From: Curtobacterium sp. Leaf183
GTDB lineage: Bacteria > Actinomycetota > Actinomycetes > Actinomycetales > Microbacteriaceae
Length of the DNA stretch: 64,000 nt
Reading direction: 5' to 3'
Assembly (NCBI RefSeq): GCF_001424385.1
Contig: NZ_LMPO01000008.1
Span: forward strand, 886,321 to 950,320
In this document: positions 57,258 through 64,000 of the stretch, piece by piece
Position numbering within the stretch: position 1 is the first letter of the stretch
Layout of the letters: each line of letters starts with the position of its first letter
Notes under the pieces: model-generated
What the model saw: the letters and a program-made list of their open reading frames with translations, nothing else
Databases searched by the model: none
Told to the model about the DNA's origin: nothing
Position numbers and translations under genes: made by a program

Positions 57258-58892
57258 CTACGCCACCCAGACCGTCGTCGCCCCGGGCAGCTCGCCGTCG
57301 CCGAGCGGACCCGACGCCAGCAGCACCGTCCCGGACGGCATCGGCACCGGCGCGTCGCCGAAGTTCGTGTACGAGCGCCACCCATCGTGCCGGGCGAACC
57401 CGACGACCGCCGCCGGGGTGTCCAGCCACGTCAGCGACTCCCCCTGCTGCAGCCGTCGTCGTGCGGCGAGCACCTGCCGGTACATCGACAGCGTGGAGTC
57501 GGGGTCGCCCTCGAGCGCCTCGACCGACGACGCCCCGAAGTCGACCGGCTGCGGCAGGAACGGTGCCACGTCCCCGAAGCCGAAGGACGGCCCCGACGAC
57601 GTCCAGGGGATCGGCACCCGGCAGCCGTCCCGGCCCTTGACGGTGTGGCCGGACCGCAGCCACTTCGGGTCCTGCAGCTGGTCGCGCGGGATCGCCGCCG
57701 CCTCGTGCAGCCCGAGTTCCTCGCCCTGGTACACGTAGGTCGAGCCGGGCAGCGCGAGGAGCAGCATCGACGCGGCGCGCGCGCGACGCAGCCCCAGCGC
57801 ACGGTCGAGCGGCGGCGTGGTGCCGTCGGTCATCAGCCACGCGTCCGTGTCCGTGCCGAGCGGCAGCCCGTAGCGCGTGGCGTGCCGGACGACGTCGTGG
57901 TTCGACAGCACCCAGGTGCTCGATGCGCCGGAGTGCGCGGACATCGCGAGGTTCTGTTCGACGAGGTCCCGGAAGACCCCGGGGTCGAACGCGGCCTCGA
58001 GCAGGTCGAAGTTGAACGCCTGCCCGAGCTCGGTCGGCCGCGCGTACAGCACACGGCGCGGTGCAGGTGTCCACGCTTCGGCGATCGCGGCCCGGGGCGG
58101 GTCGTACTCGTCGAGCACGGTGCGCCACGTGGCGAAGATCTCGTGCACCTCGTCACGGTCGTACAGCGGGTCGGAACCGTCCAGCGGCAGCTGGTGTCCG
58201 TTCGACGCCCGGTAGGGCACCGACAGGTCCTTTGCCAGGCCGTGCGCGACGTCCACTCGGAACCCGTCGACCCCGCGGTCCGACCAGAACCGCAGGGTGT
58301 CCTCGAAGTCGCTCCGCACCGAGGGGTTCGACCAGTCCAGGTCGGGCTGCTCGGGTGCGAACAGGTGCAGGTACCACTCCCCGTCGGGCACCCGTGTCCA
58401 GGCCGACCCCCCGAAGTTCGACACCCAGTCGCTCGGCGGGAGCGAGCCGTCCGGCCCCGATCCCTGGCGGAAGACGTAGCGCGCCCGCTCCGGCGAACCG
58501 GGCGCAGCGGCGAGCGCGGCACGGAACCAGGCGTGCTGGTCCGAGGTGTGGTTCGGGACGACGTCGACGATGATCCGGACGTCGTGGGCGTGTGCGGTCC
58601 GGACCAGCTGGTCGAAGTCGTCGAGGGTACCGAGCCGCGGGTCGACGTCGCGGTAGTCGGCCACGTCGTAGCCGCCGTCGGCGAGCGGCGAGGGGAAGAA
58701 CGGCGAGAGCCAGATCGCGTCGACGCCGAGCGACGCCAGGTACGGCACGCCGCTGGTGATGCCCTCGACGTCACCGAGCCCGTCGGCGTTCGAGTCGGCG
58801 AAGCTGCGCGGGTAGACCTGGTAGACGACGGCCTGCCGCCACCAGTTCGGGTCGGGGGTGTCGGGGGTGCTGGAGGGCGTGCGGAGAGTCAC
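57258..58892 (-). CDS. GH13 alpha-glucosidase / oligo-1,6-glucosidase type
   Basis: The product has 544 residues from a GTG at 58892 (GTG at 58910 is also possible). The TIM-barrel starts WWRQAVVYQVYPRSFADSNA with calcium-site DSNADGLGD. Catalytic regions: DVVPNHTSDQH, RGVDGFRVDVAHGLAK (nucleophile Asp), IAEAWTPAP (acid Glu) and STWVLSNHDVVRHATRYG (Asp). The family hydrolyses alpha-1,4 or alpha-1,6 glucosides such as maltose or isomaltose in the cytoplasm; no signal peptide is present. It is transcribed toward the surface-protein gene, 95 bases away. Confidence 0.93.
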   Translation of the reverse strand: MTLRTPSSTPDTPDPNWWRQAVVYQVYPRSFADSNADGLGDVEGITSGVPYLASLGVDAIWLSPFFPSPLADGGYDVADYRDVDPRLGTLDDFDQLVRTAHAHDVRIIVDVVPNHTSDQHAWFRAALAAAPGSPERARYVFRQGSGPDGSLPPSDWVSNFGGSAWTRVPDGEWYLHLFAPEQPDLDWSNPSVRSDFEDTLRFWSDRGVDGFRVDVAHGLAKDLSVPYRASNGHQLPLDGSDPLYDRDEVHEIFATWRTVLDEYDPPRAAIAEAWTPAPRRVLYARPTELGQAFNFDLLEAAFDPGVFRDLVEQNLAMSAHSGASSTWVLSNHDVVRHATRYGLPLGTDTDAWLMTDGTTPPLDRALGLRRARAASMLLLALPGSTYVYQGEELGLHEAAAIPRDQLQDPKWLRSGHTVKGRDGCRVPIPWTSSGPSFGFGDVAPFLPQPVDFGASSVEALEGDPDSTLSMYRQVLAARRRLQQGESLTWLDTPAAVVGFARHDGWRSYTNFGDAPVPMPSGTVLLASGPLGDGELPGATTVWVA

Positions 58893-58963
58893 CCCGCCGA
58901 GCGTACCCACGCTCGACACGCCGCTCACGGACCGCGCGGGAATGCCGATCACTGCGAACGCAT

Positions 58964-58998
58964 TGGTTGTTGCTGTAACCATTCCGTTGGACAACGGA
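58964..58998. promoter_or_regulatory. Two inverted repeats upstream of the FMN reductase gene
   Basis: TGGTT-n8-AACCA (58964-58981) is followed at 58983-58998 by TCCGTTG-GA-CAACGGA, a perfect 7-base dyad. They lie 22-57 bases before the ATG, in the promoter. They look like binding sites for a MarR- or HxlR-type regulator. Confidence 0.55.
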
Positions 58999-59020
58999 CC
59001 ATCGCAACGAAAGGGTCACC

Positions 59021-59578
59021 ATGACGAACGTCGTCGTGCTCGTCGGCAGCCTCCGCGCCGGCTCCATCAACCGCCAGCTCGCCGAAGCGGCGATCGACCA
59101 CGCCCCCGAGGGCATCGACCTGTCCGTGTACGACGGCATCGTCGACCTGCCCTTCTACAACGAGGACATCGACGGCGACACCCCGCCCGAGGCAGCGGTC
59201 GCGTTCCGCCAGGCGATCGCCGACGCCGACGGCATCCTCCTGATCACGCCGGAGTACAACGGCACGATCCCGGCCGTGCTGAAGAACGCGCTCGACTGGG
59301 CCTCGCGTCCGTTCGGTGCCTCGCCGATCTCCGGCAAGCCGCTCGCCGTGATCGGTTCGGCATTCGGCCAGTACGGCGGCGTCTGGGCGCACGACGACGC
59401 CCGCAAGGCGGCCGGGATCGCCGGTGCCGCGGTGCTCGAGGACGTCAAGGTCGCGATCCCGCAGTCGGTCGTCCGCTTCGCCGAGACGCACCCGCGCGAG
59501 GACGCCGAGGTCACCGAGCAGCTGCAGCAGACGCTCGACGCGATCGCCACGGCCGCGGCCGAGCGGGTCGCCGCGTAG
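59021..59578 (+). CDS. NAD(P)H-dependent FMN reductase (flavodoxin-like)
   Basis: The product has 185 residues. It has VVLVGSLRAGSINRQLAEAA (phosphate loop SLRAGSINR), the ITPEYNGTIPAVLKNALDWA signature, and KPLAVIGSAFGQYGGVWAHD. The family reduces FMN, quinones, azo dyes or chromate with NAD(P)H as a dimer. Two inverted repeats lie in the promoter. AAGGGTCACC precedes the ATG. A MarR gene follows after a palindromic terminator, and redox or quinone-stress control is plausible. Confidence 0.92.
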   Translation: MTNVVVLVGSLRAGSINRQLAEAAIDHAPEGIDLSVYDGIVDLPFYNEDIDGDTPPEAAVAFRQAIADADGILLITPEYNGTIPAVLKNALDWASRPFGASPISGKPLAVIGSAFGQYGGVWAHDDARKAAGIAGAAVLEDVKVAIPQSVVRFAETHPREDAEVTEQLQQTLDAIATAAAERVAA

Positions 59579-59620
59579 CGCATCCGCGCACCTGCCCGAC
59601 GGTCGCGACGCGACCCCAGC

Positions 59621-59666
59621 ACGGACGGGAGGCCCGTGGCGAGACCGCCACGGGCCTCCCGTCCGT
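59621..59666. terminator. Perfect 20-bp-stem terminator (palindrome family copy F)
   Basis: The arms at 59621-59640 and 59647-59666 are exact complements around the loop GAGACC, with ends ACGGACGGGAGGCCCGTGGC. It shares the GGGAGGCCCG outer part with copies A-C but has a different inner stem. It follows the FMN reductase stop by 42 bases. Confidence 0.88.
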
Positions 59667-59707
59667 CTGTCTGGACGTCTGCTCGCAACCCGGACGTTCG
59701 CTAGGCA

Positions 59708-59722
59708 GCCTGGCTACCAGGC
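59708..59722. promoter_or_regulatory. Dyad upstream of the MarR gene (putative self-operator)
   Basis: GCCTGG-CTA-CCAGGC is a perfect palindrome 17 bases before the MarR start, within the expected promoter. MarR proteins commonly repress their own gene at such sites. It does not resemble the repeats before the FMN reductase gene. Confidence 0.5.
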
Positions 59723-59739
59723 GGGTTACGCTACCGAGC

Positions 59740-60255
59740 ATGTCCACCACGACGGAGATCACCGAGGCGTCCGGGTACTGGTTCCCCGACGACGACGCGA
59801 CCCAGCGCGGTGTCGCCGTCCTCAACGCGCTCCGTCGATACCGAGCCGCCGAGACCGCCATGCGGCGACGCACCCGTGACTCGATGGGCATGGGCGAGAC
59901 CGACCTGCTGGCCGTCCGGTTCCTGCTGCAGGCCCAGCGCACCGGCACCATGGTGAGCCCCAAGGACCTGGCGAAGTACCTGAAGATCAGCTCCGCGTCG
60001 ACGACGATCCTCATCGACCGCCTCGTCAAGAGCAACCACGTCCGCCGGCACCCCCACCCGACCGACCGTCGTGCCCTCGTCATCACCCCGACCATCGAGA
60101 CCGACGACGAGGTCCGCGCCACCCTCGGCGTGATGCACCGTCGGATGATGTCCATCGCCGAGGGACTCTCCGCCGACGACGCCCGAACGGTCGCGTTCTT
60201 CCTCGAGCACATGCGCGACGCCGTCGACCAGGTGGACCCCGCGACGACGCACTGA
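59740..60255 (+). CDS. MarR-family transcriptional regulator
   Basis: The product has 171 residues. The winged helix has MGETDLLAVRFLLQAQRTGT, VSPKDLAKYLKISSASTTIL and the wing HVRRHPHPTDRRALVITPT, with dimer helices at both ends. MarR proteins often answer to oxidants or aromatic compounds. Neighbours are an FMN reductase before and Dps with an FAD reductase after, a redox-stress setting. A dyad lies 17 bases before the ATG, with no strong ribosome site, so the message may be short-leadered. Confidence 0.9.
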   Translation: MSTTTEITEASGYWFPDDDATQRGVAVLNALRRYRAAETAMRRRTRDSMGMGETDLLAVRFLLQAQRTGTMVSPKDLAKYLKISSASTTILIDRLVKSNHVRRHPHPTDRRALVITPTIETDDEVRATLGVMHRRMMSIAEGLSADDARTVAFFLEHMRDAVDQVDPATTH

Positions 60256-60359
60256 CCGGGTCGGACCGGCGCCCGGGGGACGAACCCTCACCGTGCACTG
60301 TGAAGGCCTCCTGCCGCACCGCGTAGACCGGAAGGGTCACCGACGCGAAAGGAGTCATC

Positions 60360-60866
60360 ATGCACGCATCGGACAAGATGGCCAAGAACCTCCAGGCGGT
60401 CCTCGTGGACCTCATCGACCTGCACGTCCAGGGGAAGCAGGCGCACTGGAACATCCTCGGCACGAACTTCCGCGACCTGCACCTGCAGCTCGACGAGATC
60501 GTCGACGCTGCTCGTGAGTTCGCCGACGACACTGCGGAGCGCATGCGCGCCCTGTACGCCGTGCCGGACGGGCGTTCCTCCACGGTCGCCGCGCAGAGCC
60601 ACCTCGACCAGTTCCCGGACGGCGAGATCACGACGCACGACGCGATCGACCAGATCACGCTGCGCCTGTACCAGGCGACCGGCACCATGCGCGACGTGCA
60701 CGACGAGGTCGACGACGAGGACCCGACGACCGCGGACCTGCTCCACGGCTTCATCGAGCGCCTCGAGCAGCTCGCCTGGATGGTCAGCGCCGAGAACCGC
60801 GCACCGAGCACGCCGCTGGCTGCCGCGGTGACGCCGTCGACGGCCGAGGCCTCGACGCACGCCTGA
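60360..60866 (+). CDS. dps: Dps-family DNA-protecting ferritin
   Basis: The product has 168 residues. It forms a 12-subunit shell that oxidises Fe2+ with H2O2 and protects DNA in starvation. The ferroxidase ligands are in KQAHWNILGTNFRDLHLQLD (His-x10-His-x3-Asp type) followed by EIVD. The tail is Ala/Ser/Thr-rich and not strongly basic, so DNA binding may be weak. AAAGGAG lies 5 bases before the ATG. The FAD reductase gene follows after 16 bases, suggesting co-transcription. Confidence 0.94.
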   Translation: MHASDKMAKNLQAVLVDLIDLHVQGKQAHWNILGTNFRDLHLQLDEIVDAAREFADDTAERMRALYAVPDGRSSTVAAQSHLDQFPDGEITTHDAIDQITLRLYQATGTMRDVHDEVDDEDPTTADLLHGFIERLEQLAWMVSAENRAPSTPLAAAVTPSTAEASTHA

Positions 60867-60882
60867 CGGCGACGTCGACACC

Positions 60883-62076
60883 ATGACGGACTACCGCTAC
60901 CTCATCGTCGGCGGCGGGATGGTCGCCGACGCGGCCGCCCGAGGCATCCGCGAGATCGACGAGTCCGGAACGATCGGCATCCTCAGCGAGGAGACCGACC
61001 GCCCGTACGCCCGCCCGGCGCTGTCCAAGAAGCTCTGGACCGACCCGGACTTCAGCTGGGACGAGAAGGTCGACCTGCACACCGAGGAGACCGGTGCCGA
61101 GTTCCTGCTCGGGACCGTCGTGACGGCGATCGACCGTGACGCCAAGACCGTCCGGACGTCCGACGGCACCACCCACGGCTACGAGCGGTTGCTCATCGCC
61201 ACGGGCGGGCACCCGCGCGGGCTCCCCGACCTGCAGCCGTCCGACCGCGTGCTGAGCTACCGCAGCGCTGACGACTACCGCCGGCTCCGCGCGCTCGCCG
61301 ATGCGGGTGCCCACGTGGTCGTGGTCGGCGGCGGGTACATCGGCACCGAGATCGCGTCCGGCGTCGTCCAGAACGGCGCGCGCGTGACGTTCGTCGACCC
61401 GGACGAGGTCGTCGGCGGGAACATGTTCCCGCCGGGCCTGGCCGCCGCGTTCCAACAGCGGTTCGTCGACCACGGTGTGGAACTGCGCACCGGCCGTCGT
61501 GTGACGACGGGGACCGACACGGGCTCCGGTGTGACGCTGACACTCGACGACGGCTCGGTCATCGAGGCCGACGCGGTCGTCGCCGGACTCGGCATCGAGC
61601 CCGCGACCGAGCTCGCCTCGGCTGCCGGACTGCGCGTCGACGACGGCATCGTGGTGTCCTCGACGCTGGTGACCGACGACCCGTCGGTGTTCGCGGCGGG
61701 TGACGTCGCGGAGTACCCGGACCGGATCCTCGGCACGCGCCGCGTCGAGCACGTCGACAACGCCCAGCAGCAGGGGCGACAGGCCGGCCGCAACCTCGCG
61801 GACGCCGACGAGACCTACGACCACACGCCGATGTACTACTCGGACGTGTTCGACATGGGCTACGAGGCCGTCGGCCAGGTGTCGAGTCACTTGCGGACCG
61901 TCGAGGACTGGCAGGACCCGACCGTCACCGGCGTCGTCTACTACCTGGACGACGACGACACGGTCCGGGGCGTGCTGCTCTGGAACGTGTGGGACAAGAC
62001 CGACGAGGCCCGCAAGGTGCTCGCCGACGCGAACTCCCTGACGGCCGACATGCTGCCGGGCCGCATCACGGCCTGA
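60883..62076 (+). CDS. FAD-dependent pyridine nucleotide-disulphide-type reductase (ferredoxin/rubredoxin reductase-like)
   Basis: The product has 397 residues. The FAD site is YLIVGGGMVADAAARGI and the NAD(P) site is VVVVGGGYIGTEIASGVVQN. FAAGDVAEYPDRILGTRR is the C-terminal flavin motif. There are no redox-active CxxC cysteines, so it fits ferredoxin/rubredoxin reductases or AIF-like proteins. It starts 16 bases after dps, a pairing that could supply electrons to release iron from Dps, though this is inference. A 46-bp palindrome follows. Confidence 0.9.
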   Translation: MTDYRYLIVGGGMVADAAARGIREIDESGTIGILSEETDRPYARPALSKKLWTDPDFSWDEKVDLHTEETGAEFLLGTVVTAIDRDAKTVRTSDGTTHGYERLLIATGGHPRGLPDLQPSDRVLSYRSADDYRRLRALADAGAHVVVVGGGYIGTEIASGVVQNGARVTFVDPDEVVGGNMFPPGLAAAFQQRFVDHGVELRTGRRVTTGTDTGSGVTLTLDDGSVIEADAVVAGLGIEPATELASAAGLRVDDGIVVSSTLVTDDPSVFAAGDVAEYPDRILGTRRVEHVDNAQQQGRQAGRNLADADETYDHTPMYYSDVFDMGYEAVGQVSSHLRTVEDWQDPTVTGVVYYLDDDDTVRGVLLWNVWDKTDEARKVLADANSLTADMLPGRITA

Positions 62077-62105
62077 GCGCAGACCACGCGCCGTGGGCGC
62101 AACCG

Positions 62106-62151
62106 ACGGGAGGCCCGTCACCGGTCCCGGGACCGGTGACGGGCCTCCCGT
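62106..62151. terminator. 46-bp perfect palindrome, bidirectional terminator (family copy G)
   Basis: Each 23-base arm reads ACGGGAGGCCCGTCACCGGT followed by CCC, exact complements with no loop. It lies between the convergent FAD reductase and alpha/beta hydrolase genes. The outer 12 bases are the family core; the inner stem differs. Confidence 0.88.
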
Positions 62152-62157
62152 TCGTCG

Positions 62158-63255
62158 TCAGTGACCCGGGTCGCGCGGTTCTGCCGGCTTGCTGTCCGTG
62201 CGGTCCAGCTCGGGCGCCACGGCCTCGACGATCTCGTGGCGGACGGACTCCGGCACGGGGTCGTCGGCGTCGTCGGCCATCGCGAGCGCGTGCGCGGACT
62301 TGCCGGCCTCGAGCACCTCGTCGTCGCCCTTCGCCATGCCGAGCAGCTCCTTGAACCGCGCGCGCACGACCAGCCAGGCGTCCCCCGGGCTGAGCCGCGA
62401 CAGGTCGGTCGCGGTCGAGTCGTCGCGGACGCGCTGCATCGACGACACTCCGCGGTCCGGGATCTCGTCGCGGACGTGCGCGACCGCCAGGTGCGCGACG
62501 GCATCGGCCTGGGCGTGCATCACCGAGTGCGCGCCGCCCACCACCTCGCGCAGGACCGCGTACGGGAACACCCGGGCCAACCGCCGCACCCAGTCGCGCG
62601 GGACCATCGCGTCGCGCTCCCCACGGACGATGAGGACCCGCGCCTGGACGTGCGGGGCGCGCTGCTCGATGGGGAAGGCGACCATCTTCGGCAGCACCTT
62701 CCGGAACCAGTGCCAGCCGCACAGTGCGTACGCGGTGACGGCGTGCCACCGGACCGCTGCCGGTTCGTGCACCGCCGACCGGACGAAGCGGACGGCGGAC
62801 TCGCTGATCGTGCGGGCCGTCGAGTCGACGACCGGGCTGATCAGGACGACGTGGGTGTACTCGGGGTGCCGGGCAGCGACCTCGGTGACGACCTGGGTCC
62901 CCATCGAGTGGCCGACCAGCACGGGGTTGGTCAGACCGAGCTCGGCGATGACCGTCTCGACGGCGTCGGCGTAGCGCTCGATCGACACGGCGCCCCGGAA
63001 CTTCGGCACCCCGGCGAACCCGGGCAGGTCGAGGGCGCGGACGGGGCCGAACTCCTCGAGGTTCGGCGCGAGCCGCTCGTAGTAGGTCGACGCGATGCCC
63101 AGGCCCGCCACGAGCAGGAAGGAGCGCTCGCCGACCTCGCCGATCGAGGACACCCGCACGTACGTGTGGTCGACCGGGACCCGGTCGACCTTCACCACGA
63201 CGTCGGCGGTCTCCGCGTCCAGCGCGTCGGCGTGACGCGGGGCCTGCTCGTTCAC
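62158..63255 (-). CDS. Alpha/beta hydrolase
   Basis: The product has 365 residues from a GTG at 63255 with GAGGAG upstream. The nucleophile elbow is VLVGHSMGTQVV, with LVAGLGIASTYYERLAP as the oxyanion region, RGERDAMVPRDW (acid) and VVGGAHSVMHAQA (His). The last ~90 residues are an acidic extension beyond the usual ~270-residue fold. The substrate is unknown. It ends in the shared palindrome and is 71 bases from the SMP-30 gene on the same strand. Confidence 0.88.
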   Translation of the reverse strand: MNEQAPRHADALDAETADVVVKVDRVPVDHTYVRVSSIGEVGERSFLLVAGLGIASTYYERLAPNLEEFGPVRALDLPGFAGVPKFRGAVSIERYADAVETVIAELGLTNPVLVGHSMGTQVVTEVAARHPEYTHVVLISPVVDSTARTISESAVRFVRSAVHEPAAVRWHAVTAYALCGWHWFRKVLPKMVAFPIEQRAPHVQARVLIVRGERDAMVPRDWVRRLARVFPYAVLREVVGGAHSVMHAQADAVAHLAVAHVRDEIPDRGVSSMQRVRDDSTATDLSRLSPGDAWLVVRARFKELLGMAKGDDEVLEAGKSAHALAMADDADDPVPESVRHEIVEAVAPELDRTDSKPAEPRDPGH

Positions 63256-63326
63256 GGGCGTCTCCTCGGGGTCGGCGGTCGCCCAGACTACCGCCCGTGT
63301 CCCCCGTCCAGGCGTTGCCCGGCGGG

Positions 63327-64000
63327 TCAGCCCCCGAAGGTGTTCGCAGGGAACCCGTGCACACGGGTCGGCACCGCGAAGACGGCACCGGAGTGCGGGT
63401 GCTGCTCGAGCTGATCCTCGGTCGCGTTCTCGCGGGCGGTCGCGACGAACAGCGTGCCCATGTCGGCACCTCCGAAGGCGACCGACGTGACGTTCGGCGC
63501 CGGGACCTCGACGGTCTCCAGGTGCGCGCCGGAGGCGTCGTACCGCTCGACCCGGCCGCCGCCGTAGATCGCACCCCAGAAGCAGCCCTCGTCGTCTCGG
63601 ACCAGGCCGTCGTGTGCGGCGCCGGCGACGAAGGGCTCGAGTTCGCCGAGCTCGCCGTCCGGGCCGTACGACCCACGGTAGATCGTCGACGTGCTGGTGT
63701 CCGTGACGTACATCACGTCGCCGTCGGGTGACCACTCGATGCCGTTCGTGGTCCCGAAGCCGCCGCGCAGCAGCCGGGTCGTGCCGTCCGCCTCCACCGC
63801 GTACAGCGCACCGTCGGGCTCCCCCGTGGTCAGGTCCATGCTGCCGACCAGGAACCGGCCGAAGGGGTCACACTTGCCCTCGTTGAACCGGATGCCGGCG
63901 TGCGCGTGCTCGACGCGGGCGATCGTCCTGGGCTCCCCGCCGTCCGGGTCGGTGACGACCACGCTGTCACCGAGGGCGAGCACGAGACCGCCCCCCCCCC
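63327..64000 (-). CDS. SMP-30/gluconolactonase-type protein, 5' end cut by window edge
   Basis: At least 224 codons are present; the start lies beyond base 64000. The first visible residues GGLVLALGDSVVV, then GIRFNEGKCDPFGRFLVGSM (metal ligand region), FGTTNGIEWSPDGDVMYVTD and AAHDGLVRDDEGCFWGAIYG, match the six-bladed SMP-30 lactonase family, which needs a divalent metal and opens sugar lactones. The GTG at 63983 is an internal codon, not the likely start. The last ten bases are all C, so codons there may be unreliable. Confidence 0.85.
   Translation of the reverse strand, partial: GGGGLVLALGDSVVVTDPDGGEPRTIARVEHAHAGIRFNEGKCDPFGRFLVGSMDLTTGEPDGALYAVEADGTTRLLRGGFGTTNGIEWSPDGDVMYVTDTSTSTIYRGSYGPDGELGELEPFVAGAAHDGLVRDDEGCFWGAIYGGGRVERYDASGAHLETVEVPAPNVTSVAFGGADMGTLFVATARENATEDQLEQHPHSGAVFAVPTRVHGFPANTFGG

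Overview
The window is very G+C-rich DNA with GTG and TTG starts, dense operons with 1-14 bp overlaps, and actinobacterial gene families throughout. Gene content and order (DUF6177-like protein, sortase-type surface protein, DasR-like control of a split GlcNAc-type PTS, heterodimeric SMR pumps) suggest a Microbacteriaceae member, most like Curtobacterium. This is inference from gene families, not a database match. No phage, transposon, CRISPR array or rRNA was found. The right edge ends in ten C residues, so it may be a contig end.

Layout, left to right. 1-2.9 kb: a protein cut by the window edge, tRNA-Gly(CCC), then a clearly A+T-richer stretch with a secreted six-cysteine protein and a cold-shock-domain-like protein. 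3-9.3 kb: two SDR oxidoreductases with their regulators (MmyB-type XRE, TetR), a sarcosine-oxidase-like flavoenzyme, glycerate kinase and small proteins. 9.6-11.4 kb: zinc alcohol dehydrogenase and a GNAT enzyme. 11.4-16 kb: a coupled operon of permease, TIGR03943-type protein and beta-propeller protein, then a TetR gene divergent from a paired SMR multidrug pump. 16-23 kb: luciferase-like monooxygenase, HicB-like orphan, PAP2 phosphatase, DUF4383 protein, PIF1-like helicase and a CopD-CtaG fusion. 23-28 kb: HU, then three cysteine-poor ribosomal proteins (L28, L33, S14) beside a znuA-znuC-znuB-zur operon with a Zur-box-like promoter.

28-31 kb: GlcNAc/glucose PTS split into EIIC, EIIB and EIIA with a DasR-like GntR regulator and dre-like sites. 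31-36.5 kb: a two-component system running into an MprF-like lipid aminoacyltransferase, a membrane-anchored alpha/beta hydrolase and a 59-aa membrane protein, a likely aminoacyl-phosphatidylglycerol make-and-remove unit. 37-42 kb: aminotransferase plus branched-chain 2-oxoacid dehydrogenase E1alpha, E1beta and E2. 42-49.3 kb: YvlD-like membrane protein, LMW phosphatase, purB, LysR/EamA pair, TIGR01777 epimerase with DUF4166 protein, and a CDF metal exporter. 49.6-55 kb: two MFS exporters, LysR and membrane proteins. 55-59 kb: a sortase-anchored surface protein and a GH13 glucosidase. 59-64 kb: NAD(P)H:FMN reductase, MarR, Dps with an FAD reductase, an alpha/beta hydrolase and a partial SMP-30 lactonase.

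Two non-coding themes recur. One is a family of long, nearly identical, often perfect palindromes (core GGGAGGCCCG...CGGGCCTCCCG) mostly between convergent genes, probably bidirectional terminators. The other is a set of unrelated short tandem arrays in gaps, including a 61-bp unit repeated more than four times and a 16-bp unit running across the purB stop codon. Promoter-proximal operators could be proposed for several regulators: TetR twice, DasR-like GntR, Zur, MarR, LysR and XRE. No computation was run; all calls come from reading the sequence.
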